Positions 22,451-34,411 of a stretch of DNA of 64,000 nucleotides are shown here, piece by piece. This DNA comes from Anthostomella pinea (lineage: Eukaryota; Ascomycota; Sordariomycetes; Xylariales; Xylariaceae), in assembly GCA_963556695.1 (NCBI GenBank), contig CAUWAG010000004.1:2356001-2420000 (forward strand). The letters run 5' to 3'. A program made the position numbers and the translations under genes. The number at the start of each line of letters is the position of its first letter. Positions within the stretch are counted from its first letter, which is position 1. The notes below the pieces were generated by a model. It was given only the letters and a program-made list of their open reading frames with translations, ran no database searches and was not told the origin of the DNA.

Positions 22451-22991
22451 TGTGTCTCTTGTTGCTTCGTGTTTGGATGTGACCGGCTTATTGGCTGTTT
22501 GATGAGCTTGAAGTTTTTGTTCGGGCGGTTGGAAATTTGGGGTTCAAACCCTGATTAGTGAATAATTTGAACTCGCGTTACCAACTGCCTTGAACCTTTC
22601 TCAGGACACCAGACGTGCAGATATAAACAAGTATGACACACCGTCCCATTCGACCCGAGGATAATATTGTCAATTTTCGACCAGAGTAATTGATGTCTAC
22701 CAAATATGGCACCGAACATGCCGACAGCCTTAAATGCCAAGGTGCGGTTTAGGTTGCATTTGATTTAGTCGACACGCTACAGTGCATGAGTTCTGCCATG
22801 CCTCCGGAACAGCCAGAGACAAGACCTCCACGGACTCAGAACTCTACGAATTGTGTCTGCTTGGTTTGATATTACAATTGAGGGTGTGAAGCATCTCTAA
22901 ATCGAGCCCGGAGATAATGCATGGTCTGCATGGGAGACAAACGAGCAGCGGCATGTCAGCATGTGTACCGGCGACTGCGGAGGGAACATGT
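22451..22991. other. Intergenic: methyltransferase promoter
   Basis: About 540 bp upstream of the minus-strand methyltransferase. No gene is recognised, only short frames. Confidence 0.5.
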
Positions 22992-23491
22992 GCCATCCAC
23001 GAGTAACTGTATTCTCCCACCCCGATTTCCGTATTCTCCCACCCACTAAACCCCATTGGGACAGCCTTCCTACGCGCGCAAGCAACGCACCCCAGCAACA
23101 CACTCTAAGTACTTCATTCCGTGTGCGTTTTTCACCAATTAAAAGGTACTTCTTATGATGCGACCGGCTGTTTAAGATAATATCCCGTAGCGACGGTTAG
23201 GGCTAGGATTAGTGGTTAGGGTTAGCCGGGGGTTTGGGTGGCGGTGCGAGCCCCCCGTCCTTGTGTGCGCCGTGGTGGTGAGGGTGATGGTGGTGGTGGT
23301 GGTGATGGTGGTGAATCTGGTGATGCGGTGTGGTGGTGTTGAGGCTCTGCGCGACCGTTGTAATTACAGTGGACTGAGCGCTGTAGTTAGAGTGGGCTAA
23401 GCGCTGTAATATGGATGACTGTCCGAATGGGGTTTAGTGGGTGGGAGAATACGGAAATCGGAGTGGGAGAATACAGTTACTCGCCATCCAC
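22992..23491. mobile_element. Non-autonomous TIR element with 9-bp target duplication (MULE-like)
   Basis: The element is 23001-23482 (482 bp), flanked by a perfect direct repeat GCCATCCAC (22992-23000 and 23483-23491). Its inverted repeats are about 64 bp and nearly identical. They begin GAGTAACTGTATTCTCCCAC, and each TIR holds two copies of GTATTCTCCCAC. The interior codes for nothing. It contains a telomere-like patch and a G/T-rich tract of GGT repeats (about 23270-23340). Long TIRs with a 9-bp TSD fit Mutator-like elements; the family is inferred from TSD length only. Confidence 0.85.
23195..23226 (+). repeat. Telomere-like TTAGGG patch inside the TIR element
   Basis: TTAGGG occurs at 23197-23202, and TTAGGGTTAG at 23216-23225, with degenerate copies (CTAGGA, TTAGTGG) between. 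This resembles interstitial telomere repeat, which is TTAGGG in filamentous fungi. Confidence 0.6.
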
Positions 23492-24380
23492 CAGGATGAG
23501 GGAAGCTAGGTGTAGTCCGCCGAGGATCAGTCAGCACCTTCTGCAGTGGAAGGGGAGGCCAAGCAGATGACACCAGACGCCCGACAGTCGGCGGCAGACC
23601 GATCCACTAGAGCCGGACTGCTGTCGTCCGAGCTACAACCACGTGTATCGTGCTCTACGATGGCTGCATACAAAATTGGAGAGCTGACTTATCAGACTTC
23701 TATCGTGATCCTCCCCTCGACAGACGTGAGGACTATTGACATCGTGATTAGGGCAGGCACTGGCAGGGTTGGATTTGGAATTCAAATATCCAAAATTGCT
23801 AGTACCTTAGTAAGTTTATAAGTATTTGAAGCTGATATACCTCTTATTGTCGAGGTATCAACATGAAAGCCAAAGAAAAGCCTCCCCCTCAACCTCGCCC
23901 TCGCCCTAGCCCTCGCCCTCGCGCCTCGCCAGTCGGGTGGGGTGTGTTTGACGAGCCTCGGCGGCGCATAGACCGAAGAGTCGAAGAAATGGGACTGATG
24001 ATAGGACCGACCGACTTGGTAGTTCGCTGTTATAGACCCGTAATAGCTCCGTCGACGGTCAACCTTGGAAAACACTGCAGGTGAAAGTGCTCCGTGGTGT
24101 CCGTAGCGGTGATGAAATGCCTAGAGAGACTGCTTGGGAAACACCCCCACCTGTGACGGCGGATTGCCTTAGTGAGCGGCCACACCAGTGACATGGACCA
24201 TGGACCATGGTGGATGAATTGTGTCAGGACTCCAGGGACCCGTCGTGCAAAACACATCCTTTACTAGTAACCAGTCCTTCCCACCCAACGTAAATTCCTT
24301 CCCTTCCCTCCCCAAACCCGCACTCACTCCTCTCTCAACTCCTCCCAGATCAATTATCCCGTATTCACAGATTCGCAATC
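23492..24380. other. Intergenic: transketolase promoter region with CCTCGC repeat
   Basis: About 890 bp. A CCTCGC-type tandem tract lies at about 23892-23930. The last 100 bp before the transketolase start are strongly pyrimidine-rich (CCTTCCCTTCCCTCCCC-like), as in leaders of highly expressed fungal genes. The short frames here look like chance. Confidence 0.45.
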
Positions 24381-26802
24381 ATGGGCTACACCGAGAAAGA
24401 CTGGCTTGCCATCAACACCATCCGTGTCCTTGCGGTAAGGAACGACACCCACCTCTTCCTACCCCGCCCCCGCCCAATACCTGCCCCGCCATCGTGAAAT
24501 ATCACGATGCTCTCTTTTTGCCGCAATCCGCCCCTCTGCCCCAAGAGATCCGAGATCCGGTCACTGACGATGCTCTATCCAGGCCGATGCCACCGCCAAG
24601 GCCAACTCGGGCCACCCTGGCGCGCCCATGTGAGTGACGAGTTGCAACGACAAGGGCTTTTGGGATGTTACTAACACTTCCGCAGGGGTATGGCGCCGGT
24701 TGCCCACGTCCTCTTCAACAAGTTCATGAAGTTCAACCCCAAGAACCCCAAATGGTTGAACCGCGACCGCTTCGTCCTATCGTAAGTCGCCCTCGATACC
24801 CGCTTGAACGATTGCTGACCGGCCGCGTCACAGAAACGGCCACGGTTGTATGCTCCAGTATGCGCTCCTCCACCTCTTCGGATATGCCGTCACCATGGAC
24901 GACCTGAAGACCTTCCGAGTAAGTCGACACATCTCAGTATATCAGCCGTGGTTGGCATGGACTAACGAGTACTAGACGGTCGACAGCATCTGTGCCGGTC
25001 ACCCCGAGTCCCACGACACCCCTGGTGTCGAGGTCACCACCGGTCCCCTGGGACAGGGTATCTCCAACGCCGTTGGTCTTGCCATTGCCCAGGCTCACAC
25101 CGCTGCCACCTTCAACAAGGATGGCTTCCCTCTAGTCGACAACTACACATACTCTTTCCTCGGCGATGGTTGCCTGATGGAGGGTGTTTCGGGCGAGGCC
25201 TCCTCTCTGGCAGGTCACCTGCAGCTAGGTAACCTGATTGCCATCTACGACGACAACCACATCTCCATCGACGGTGACACCAACTGCGCCTTCACCGAAG
25301 ATGTTGTCAAGCGATACGAGGCCTACGGCTGGCACGTCGTCATCGTCGACGATGGTGACCATGACCTCGAGGGTATGGAGAAGGCTATCAAGGAGTGCCA
25401 GGCCGTCAAGGACAAGCCCTCCATGATCAAGCTGAGGACCACCATTGGCTTCGGTTCCCTGCAGCAGGGAACCCACAGCGTGCACGGCTCGGCTCTCAAG
25501 GCTGACGACATCAAGCAGCTGAAGAAGAAGTTTGGCTTCAACCCCGAAGAGAGCTTTGTCGTTCCCCAGGAAGTCTACGACCAGTACCACAAGCACGCTG
25601 CCGAGGGTGCGGCAGCTGAGGAGGAGTGGAACAAGCTTTTCTCAAACTACGCCAACAAGTACAAGTCCGAACACGCCGATCTATCTCGCCGACTAACGGG
25701 CGATCTCCCTGAGGGATGGGAGAAGAGCCTCCCCGTTTACACCCCTAAGGACGATGCCATCGCCTCGCGGAAACTGTCCGAGACTGTTCTTACCAAGATC
25801 GAGGGTGTTCTCCCCGAACTGATCGGTGGTTCCGCTGACTTGACTGGGTCTAACCTAACCCGGTGGAAGGGCGCTGTTGATTTCCAGCCCCCGTCCACGG
25901 GCCTTGGTGACTACTCTGGCCGATACCTACGATATGGTGTGCGCGAGCACGGTATGGGCGCCATCATGAACGGCATTGCCGCTTACGGTACTCTCATTCC
26001 CTTCGGAGGTACATTCCTGAACTTCGTCTCGTACGCTGCTGGTGCCATCCGCCTGTCGTCGCTCTCCCAACAGCGACTTATCTGGGTGGCCACCCACGAC
26101 TCGATCGGTCTCGGCGAGGACGGCCCTACTCACCAGCCTATCGAGACCTTGACGCACTTCCGTGCCCTGCCGAACTGCATGGTCTGGCGGCCAGCTGATG
26201 GCAACGAGACGAGCGCCGCATACTACGTTGCCCTGACTTCCAAGCACACCCCATCCATTATTGCCCTCTCGCGACAGAACCTGCCCCAATTGGAGGGCTC
26301 GACTATCGAGAAGGCCATCAAGGGTGGCTACGTCACACACGAGGCCGAGGGTGCCGACATCACCCTCGTCTCGACCGGTTCCGAAGTCTGCATCGCTATT
26401 GACACCGTCAAGTACCTGGCTGACAACCACGGCCTCAAGGCCCGTGTTGTCTCTATCCCTTGCTTTGAGGTCTTTGACGCGCAGTCCAAGGAGTACAGAC
26501 TCAGCGTCCTGCCCGACGGTATTCCCTCTCTGTCGATCGAAGTCATGAGCACGATGGGTTGGGAGAGATACACTCACGAGCAATTCGGTCTAAACCGGTT
26601 CGGTGCTTCTGGCGCCTACAAGGACGTCTACAAGGCAAGTTTCATGTTCATTCTTTTGGGGAGTTGAAGCTAACACATCTTACAGAAGTTCGAGTTCACC
26701 CCTGAGGGTGTGGCCAAGCGAGCCGTAGCTACTGTCGACTTCTGGAAGAGCGTCCCCAACGTTCGCTCGCCAATCAACCGTGCGTTCCAGCAGCTTATCT
26801 AG
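24381..26802 (+). CDS. TKL1: Transketolase
   Basis: Six exons: 24381-24434, 24583-24629, 24686-24781, 24834-24918, 24976-26634 and 26686-26802, for 685 aa, the normal fungal length. Landmarks are [14 protein letters not shown] near the N-terminus, the thiamine-diphosphate motif GDGCLMEG, the dimer-interface [15 protein letters not shown], and [16 protein letters not shown]. The protein ends in a typical AFQQLI. It transfers two-carbon ketol units in the non-oxidative pentose phosphate pathway with Mg-ThDP. The first four exons are short and the fifth carries most of the protein. The last intron begins GCAAGT, not GT; using the nearby GT would break the frame, so it is a GC-AG intron. Codon use is strongly C-ending, as expected of a highly expressed gene. 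Confidence 0.97.
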
Positions 26803-27378
26803 ATGGATAAGGGAGTTTGGCGAAACGAGGGTTGGTACGATTATATGGCGCAGCTGATACCGGACAGACTTGAGGCAAGGGACATATAGACGTAGGAGCT
26901 AAAACAGTTGAGATTCCAGACAAATGAATTTACTTTGATCCAGAAGAGATGTCGTATTTTCTCTTGTAATGTGGACCAGCCTGAGTGCGTGTTATATACG
27001 CTTGTGTCATATGGCTAAAATCCCCGCCCTCTTCCTACTTACTTGAAGCAGTTGCGCTCCTATGTGCGTCACAACTGTGGTTCGTAAGACGAGTTTACGA
27101 TGTAACTGCCATACCATCATCCCTCCTCGGGCCCAGCTGCTTCATCCATCAGGTACTGCGGCCGGCCTGTACACAGGCTGGGGACGGGGACGGCTCGTGG
27201 GACTTCGGCTGGGAGCGTGACGGGATGAGTGTAGGCGATGACCACACTGCCTAGGTAGTTATACTCACTTCCCTCGCTTTTACCACATCAATGGTGTCCA
27301 TATAGCAGAATCCCCAGGGGGCTCAGGCGTCTGTTCGTTTGACCTCTACCACTTTGTTTTCATTCTTTCTCGCTCAGT
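26803..27378. other. Intergenic between convergent genes
   Basis: 576 bp holding the 3' regions of transketolase (+) and the hypothetical gene (-). No gene is seen. Confidence 0.5.
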
Positions 27379-28230
27379 TCAGTCCCCGGCAACGTCTTCA
27401 CCACCACCAACACCACCACCTGCTCCTCCACGCTGCCGCCGGCTCCGGCCCCGGATTTGTCTCTGGCTCAGGTTTTCACTTTGACTTTGATTCCGACTTT
27501 GGTCTTGGACCTCCGTCCACCGACTCTGTATCTCCCGCCCCACGCGCTCCAGTCTCGCGGCCGCGCGGCGGGCGTCGAGCGTGTCGTCGGCGCTGGGGGC
27601 TACTACGAGACCTACCAGCATGGGCGGTGTGTTGGCGTCTTCTTCGTCGTCGTCGTGTTCTGCTTGCTCGTTGTTGGGGTTGTTGTTGTCGAGGTGGAGG
27701 GTCTGTGGGTCGTCGGCACCGCCGCGGAGGTGGGGGTTATTGCTGCTGTTGCTCGGGCCTGCGGTTGTGGTGTATGGGCTCGTCGATGAGAGAGTCAGCG
27801 GCGAGGCGTCCTCGAGACCCCCATTGCGCGTCGAGGCAGCCAGGGCGAGGGCGCCGGGTTCCTGCTGGTCGTCTCCGTTCGCGATTGAGAGGCGTGCCAT
27901 CCCGTTTGTCGCTGTCGTTATTCTCCCAACCGCTGCTGCTACTGCTACGGACGAAGAGGAAGAGGCAGAAGAAGGCTTGGAGTTGAGAAATGTCTGCAGC
28001 AGTACGGGTCCCCCGTCCGCGTGCTCAACCATGATGCGCTGCGCGCTGCCGAGACCTAGTCGTAGGGCCGACTCGTGCGCGTTGAGCGCTGTGTGCGAGA
28101 GCGAGGTTAGAGCTTGGAGCTGTGATGGGCTGTTGCGCGAGGAGGAGGAGGAGGAGGTTATGAGCGGGTTGAGGGCGCGGTCGGTTAGGTGGAGGGAGAG
28201 GTTTGGGTGTTGCACTGGGAGGTTCGCCAT
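27379..28230 (-). CDS. Hypothetical protein, low-complexity, possible EGO/LAMTOR-like adaptor
   Basis: One exon, 283 aa, ATG at 28230. The N-terminus (MANLPVQHPNLSLHLTDRAL) and an alanine/leucine-rich stretch (TALNAHESALRLGLGSAQRI) look folded. Then come Ser-, Asn- and acid-rich linkers, a hydrophobic strand MLVGLVVAPSADD with an amphipathic helix after it, and a Gly/Arg-rich end. The order of strand and helix segments is reminiscent of roadblock-fold adaptors such as Ego3/LAMTOR, but this is speculation. Long open frames also run on the opposite strand because the region is GC-rich. I prefer the minus-strand reading for its start and amphipathic pattern. Confidence 0.55.
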   Translation of the reverse strand: MANLPVQHPNLSLHLTDRALNPLITSSSSSSRNSPSQLQALTSLSHTALNAHESALRLGLGSAQRIMVEHADGGPVLLQTFLNSKPSSASSSSSVAVAAAVGRITTATNGMARLSIANGDDQQEPGALALAASTRNGGLEDASPLTLSSTSPYTTTAGPSNSSNNPHLRGGADDPQTLHLDNNNPNNEQAEHDDDEEDANTPPMLVGLVVAPSADDTLDARRAAARLERVGREIQSRWTEVQDQSRNQSQSENLSQRQIRGRSRRQRGGAGGGVGGGEDVAGD

Positions 28231-29206
28231 GGTGGTCGGTCTTGCGTGGTTTGGTTGGGGCGATTGGTGGTTCGGTTGGAGGTCGGATGGTGGTATGGGG
28301 TAGGTCGGGTGGTAGGCGAGGTTGACAGTTTCGGTCTTGTCCTGCGTGTGAGGAAAGTGGCAGTCTTGTTCTATGTTCGTGTCTTGTGCGAGTTAGTTGG
28401 GATGCTTATGAGCAAAAAGCTCCGTGCGATATCACAAGTGAGGATGTAGCGAAAATCGGCAGGAGTTACTGCCTTCATAAATCTCCGTCCGGCATGCCTC
28501 ATTGGGTTTTTGGACATCGATAAAGATAATCAGATTTACGGACTGAGCTTAATGAATAAGAGGTACTCTTATTACTGTCTTTTAATAAGATATCAGCAAA
28601 GCAGTATCATGCCGTCTCAACCGTTCGGGTTCTCGATGCGGGATGACGGCAGGGCGGTAGGACGGCAGGAGGGGTGGTGCCATGCCACATCAGCAATGGG
28701 AAAGTGCCGTCTGCAGTTCCCCACTAACAAGGTTGAACCCTGAAGGGGTTTGACCGTCTGAGCTGGAGCAAATTCAATGGAATACTCCCACTCTCCAACC
28801 CTGAACCTCAACTTGCACGATATCTCACCGTTTTAGTACAACACTTATACCCCGAGTCCCCTATTACACAAGACAAGGTCGTAGCCCCGACGCATCATGT
28901 TAGCTCTCCCTCCACACCACTAGGCGAACGGTGTGGGACGAAAAAAGAAGAAGCAGAAGGGCAAGCAGGTCGCCCGCCAAGCCCTGAATAGCGGCACTGG
29001 CAAGACTGGCATTCCTGGTGGTAGTGGTGGAGTAACGATGAGCTCGCCTGGTCCTTACCCGCCGCCGCGCCGCGCGAGACCGCCGGCGCGTAGTGTAAGT
29101 CTTCCTTATTAATAGCTTCTTTTGTCGTCGTCGTCGTTGTTGTCTCTTTTTCTTCCCTGTCCTTCTGCCTCCCTGAGCTGGTTTGCGCCTCCCTTTCACT
29201 GACAGA
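28231..29206. other. Divergent intergenic region
   Basis: 976 bp between the hypothetical gene (-) and the Bre4-like gene (+). A possible short upstream exon, ATG 29038 to donor GTAAGT at about 29096, encodes a Pro/Arg-rich peptide, but I could not splice it in frame to the next exon. Otherwise only chance frames. Confidence 0.4.
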
Positions 29207-32200
29207 ATGGCCCGCCGCCGACAGAAGCTGCGCAATGGCACATGGATAATTCCCAGCACCGGCGAACGCAGTCGACGCCAATTCACCCTTCGAAGCCCGA
29301 ACCTCGACGGCCCCAGCGACGATGACCACATGCGCTCCCTCGCCGAAGGCGAAACCTTGAAGGAGAAGGCTCAGTATACATGGCACAACGTCAAGGTGGC
29401 AGCGCGTCTGCTGTGGGCGTGGCTCAACTCTCCCAATGGCCGGGGCACCATCAAGTGCTCCATCGCGTACCTGCTGGCTAGCATGGGGACCTTCTGGCAT
29501 CCCGCTGCCAGCTTTCTCGGACCATTGGACGGCAAGCATATCGTGGCCACCATTGTGACGTACTTCCACCCGGCGAGGACAGCAGGTTCGCAGCTTGAGG
29601 CCGTAGCTCTTGCTGTCTTTGCAGTATGCTATGCTATGCTCATCGGCATGCTTTCAATGGCAACTTCGGTGCTCATTGGCAATGTCTGGGATATGCAAGC
29701 GCTCTCTTATGTCTTGATCCTCATTGTATTCATTGGCTTCGGCCTGGGTTTCGTCGGCTGGGTCAAACAAAAACTCAACAACCCCCTTGTGAGCGTTGGT
29801 GTCAGCATAGCATCCATTGGCATCATAACCATCATAACGAAGGAGGGCTCGGTCCACAGAGCCGAATTCTCCACGAACAAGATCGTCCAATACCTCAAGA
29901 TATTGCTCATGGCAATGGTCATATCTACAGCCGTCAACTTGCTTCTGTGGCCAGTGTCAGCCAGGCGGGCCCTGCGTGAATCCATGCGGACCGCGTCCAC
30001 CTCTCTCGGTGAGATGCTGACAATGATCTCAAGCGGCTTCCTGAGTGGTGCCGAGGAAGATCTCAACTCGAAACCCTTCACAAAGACAGCGGCTATTTAC
30101 CGTTCGACCTTGACCCAGATGAACAAGAATGCGAGAGAGTCCAAGTTCGAGTATTATCTACTCGGCCGTGAGCAGATATACCGGCGTGACAAAACTGTGG
30201 TGAAGTCGATGGAGACTCTTCGTCAGTCACTCGGTGGCTTGAGGAGCGCGGCTAACACCCAATTCGAACTCCTCAAGGAAGTATCACACAATCTATTATC
30301 TCCTAGCTCGACTGTGTCACCTGGCACGGACTCATTCTCTCAAAACTTTGCCCGGTCTCTATCCGCTTCTTCGAGGAACGGTAACCATTTCAGCACTCTT
30401 GCAGCCATCGACGAAGCGCCTGACGAGAGAAGCGATAGAGAGGACGAATCGAATAAGAATCAGGAAACTCTAATGTCTCTGAAGACGCCCTCCGAGATTT
30501 TCGAGTTGTTCATTGCCCGACTTGGGCCTTCAATGAAGTCGTTGACTCACACAATGGCTGAAATGCTCAAAGAGCCGCCGTTTGGTGAGCCAGGCTCGCC
30601 CATCGAATTCAACGAACAGTTCAAGCAGAGTCTGGCCGAAGCAATCAGGCTGTACAACCAAGCGAGAGGGAGAGCGCTGGAAGAACTGTACAAGACAATC
30701 GAGTTCGGCCGGACCCGATCCGAGAACATTCAAGCAGACTTTGAAGAAGTGGCCGCAGCATGCGGGCACTTCTCGTTCAGTTTGCTCAGTTTTGCAGATG
30801 AAATGCGGAAATACATGGACGCTTTGGATGAGTTGAGGGATGTTACGGAGCAAAACAAACGAACTTGGAAGTGGCTTATGTTCTGGAAGAAGATCAATTT
30901 GCCATGGAAGTCCGTAAAGGAGGAGGAGGAAGATCCCGAGAGACTTCCCCTACTGAAACCTGTCAAGCGAATGCGTCAGTCCAAACTCCCCCAGGGCATC
31001 CCCGATGCCATGAAAAACCGTCGGGATACAATCGGCTGGGACACGGCACCGGTTAAGGGATTATGGAGCGAAATTGTCCGAAGCACGTCACGGAATGTCT
31101 TGAAGTTTGGCAGATTTCTCTCGAGGGACGACAGTAGGTCACCTCCCCTACTGTGACGCATGCCATCCGCTAACCTTACCTGCAGTTCGCTTTGGGCTCA
31201 AAGTCGGCATCGGCGCAACACTGTACGCCATGTTTGCATTCATTCCTGCGACGAAGTCTCTCTACGAACATTGGCGAGGCGAGTGGGGTCTTCTATCCTT
31301 CATGATCGTGTGTTCGACGACCGTGGGCGCATCCAACGCTACTGGCTTGGCTCGTTTCACAGGTACCATTATGGGCGCTGCATTTGTTATTGTCAACTGG
31401 CTAATCACAGACGGTAACGCCATTGGACTTGCGCTTCTTGGCTGGGCCGTCTCCTTCGGCGCGTTCTACATAATGGTCGATCGCGGTAATGGGCCGTTCG
31501 GTCGCTTCATATTGTTGAGCTACAACGTGTCCTCGCTATACGCGTATTCACTCACACAGCAAGTCGAAGATGACGACGATGATGAGGGTGGATTGCATCC
31601 CAGGATCAGAGAGATCGCCTTCCACAGAGTCGTTGCTGTGGCCATCGGTATCATGTGGGGCTTGATCGTCTGCCGCCTCATATGGCCCATGCCTGCTCGC
31701 AAGAAGTTCAAGGAGGGTTTGTCTGTTCTATACTTGCAGATGGGGCTCATCTGGAAGCGAGGGCCGCTTGCCATTCTACTCCGCGACGACATCTCCGCCA
31801 CGAGTTACATGAGGATTGGCGAGCAAGCCGCAATGCAGCGGTATGCGACACAGCTGCAGACTCTCCGCGTAGCCGCAAATAATGAGTACGAGCTACGGGG
31901 ACCTTTTCCTTTCGAGACATATGGACGCATCATGACGTCGACGCAACGCGTGCTCGATGCATTCCATGCTATGAGCCTGGTGACTCAGAAACATGGACGG
32001 CTGAGCGAAGGGGAGAAAGCGCTACTCTACCATACAGCAAACGAACGGGCACAGCTTTGCGCGCGTCTTTGTCACGTTTTCCAGGTCCTCGCCTCCAGCA
32101 TTATGCTCGAGTACCCACTTACGGATGCCATTCCGAGCGTGATGGCCATACGAGATAAGCTCCTCGGCAAGATCTTCAGGTTCAGGAAAGAGCACAACCC

Positions 32201-32468
32201 GGATGGGACGGAGATCGACGTAGCATCGTCGGAAGCCGGCAATGGCAATGGAAACGGCAATACTGGGAATGGCAAAGACGCAACCATGCTGGGTACCATG
32301 AATAGCGTCCCGAAGCTGGGGGACGTCACGCTGGAGGAGCCCGACTACGCGCTCTTGTACGCGTATGCCCTAGTCACGGGCCAGGTGGCTAAGGAGCTCA
32401 TCGTGGTGGAGAAGGAGATCGAGGGTCTATTCGGCCGTCTGGATGAGGACGCGCTGCTCCTGCAGTGA
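29207..32468 (+). CDS. Large membrane protein of the Bre4 / aromatic-acid exporter-like family
   Basis: Two exons, 29207-31133 and 31186-32468, joined across a 52-bp intron (GTAGGT to CTGCAG) in frame for about 1069 aa. The N-terminal half has six likely membrane segments (for example LKCSIAYLLASM-like, AVCYAMLIGMLSM, VLILIVFIGFGLGFVGWV). A long hydrophilic middle carries a coiled segment. A second hydrophobic block starts IRFGLKVGIGATLYAMFAFI and includes FMIVCSTTVGASNATG. This two-block layout fits fungal proteins with the ER-transporter 6TM N-terminal and DUF2421 domains, related to S. pombe Bre4 (brefeldin A sensitivity) and to FUSC/ArAE exporters. The substrate is unknown. The start is the ATG before ARRRQKLRNGTW; an upstream exon is possible. 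Confidence 0.82.
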
Positions 32469-34411
32469 ATACGCGTTCGGGCGTTATCCATCGAGACAAT
32501 TCAGTCGGATGGTTCATGAAATCGGCTGCCTACAGGCAGACGGGTTGTCGCTCATTGCCAGGAGTCCCCTTAAGGATGGACCTCACTTTGTAGCCCACGC
32601 TGGTCTATGATGAGGAACGGTTTTGGCCCTGAAGGTTACTTTGCTTTTGAAAGCATCACGGACGGAGCAGAAAAGGCATTCCTGGGCGGCTTTGGTTGGT
32701 GAACTTTCGTCCATAGCGAGCATGGAGTTCAGGCAGCCTTCACACCTATTGGATGAAACGTGCTTCAGAATAAATACTTAGTTGGCTAGGTACATACTTG
32801 GGCTCTACGAATACTAGTTCTTTTGTCCAAGTCTCACGCCATCTGTCTTTCTCCCTGCTTGTCAACGTCTAGATCTCAGTATCGTAGTACCACCATAAGG
32901 GACTAAAGGATGGAATATACATAATGTACCTGATACCTGTTACCCTTCCCTGCAGCTAACACTCACATTCCATTACCCCTGAAATGATCTCTCCGGTCAG
33001 CTATTCTCTTGCCTAACCGCGTAGCTATAGATTATAGATGGAGAGGAAGTAAGCCGTGACTACAGTAGACGGAGGCAATCCGGCACGGGTCATTCTTCCC
33101 ATAGGATTTCCCACTCGGTGAGCAGATTGATTGCGGCTTCTTTCCGGAATGAACTGAGATGGAACGTAATGGAAGCAAAGGAATACGCCAGCTGCCACCG
33201 AGGTGACAAAGCTATCTGGAGTTGTCGATCAACACCGATCAGCTGAGATAGGGGCGTGTCCAGAAATGGTCTCATTTCCCACAGAAAGACTGGAGGGAGA
33301 TGATGATGACTTGTACTTAGTCCCGCAAGATGGAATCCGGAGCCGTAGTTCCTTCACGTGGGTTTAGCCATGGCTCCGGTCAGGTACCAGAGTGTTCCAG
33401 CAGCATAGTCTGTCGTTGCGGTTAGACCTAACTATAGGACAGGAATGGATTGATTTACATGAGACACGACAACTTGATATCGACTACTAAGCAGAGAGCC
33501 GCGGAACGACCACGGATCCATCTCTCTAGTTATTCATACGACACCTGAAATGGACAGGTTCCAGAAGTGGCGTGCCCACCTATCCGTATCTCAAAATAGT
33601 GTGGAGCTGTTACGCGCCCAGCCGGACACGAAATGGCTCCTTCCATGCACTTACTAACCTTTGCTGAGCTCTGTGCGTTTCACACCGCCGTTGTTGTGGC
33701 TTACCTGATTGTCATATGGGTAGTTGTAGCTCGAGACTGTGAGGACAATAAATCTCCTTTGGACAGGCCAGATACTCCTTCTGCAAAGTCCTTTGGGGAT
33801 TGTGGCCATTACGGATCGACCGCTGTAGTGTATTTTCGTAGACGCCATGGTCTGTCTGAGTTTCAGCCCTGGCCGTGGAGGCGTCGTGGGCACAAGCTGA
33901 CGGTACTCTGAGCCCTTGACTGGAATTGTGCTATTGTGGTCATGTGAGAAGGATGTCACCTTGCAACGTCTGAGTTGTGTAACTATACCACGTGGAACCC
34001 CTGTCCGGAGGATTCTGTCGAGGGCAGATTCGCATGGGGAGACAGGGCCGGCCCGCAGGCGAAAGGCCGAGCTATCATGTTGAAGAAGATTCAATTCCGC
34101 GAGGTTTCCGACACACGGAAACGCGTCTCGAACAATGCTGGCAGCCCTGGTTGGTGGGATATGAGCTGAGGAGCTTGGTCTGCAGCACGGCGGAGGAGCG
34201 TCGAAGCTCGGGGGCGATCCGTCACGATCGGTCCCGAGGGTCATGACTACCGCTCCTATATATAGAAGCCGGAAATGGGCTGAAACCCAAAGGTTCAAAG
34301 CGAAGGCATCGTGATGATACTGGCTCAAGGCCTGTGCTTGTCCGGTACGATGACCCCCAAATTCATGGCGTCGACGAACAGGGTCTTCTGTCTTACCTGC
34401 AGCTCAGCAAG
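32469..34411. other. Intergenic, no gene recognised
   Basis: About 1.9 kb. A 224-codon frame on the minus strand (34328-33654) and a 92-codon plus frame overlap it; neither has a domain. A TATATATAG lies at about 34256-34264, upstream of the tandem repeat. Confidence 0.4.

Noticed and set aside
21276..22502. Several antisense and shifted frames over the methyltransferase gene
   Set aside because: They are shadows of one GC-rich gene; only the 449-aa frame shows a SAM-binding motif and family marks.
27339..28303. Long plus-strand frames antisense to the hypothetical gene
   Set aside because: They are rich in Arg, Cys, Gly and Val runs, typical of the reverse frame of GC-rich coding DNA; the minus strand has the better start and amphipathic pattern.
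33654..34328. 224-codon minus-strand frame
   Set aside because: No recognisable domain, no splice signals and no start with support; overlapping plus-strand frames look equally coding, so chance is likely.
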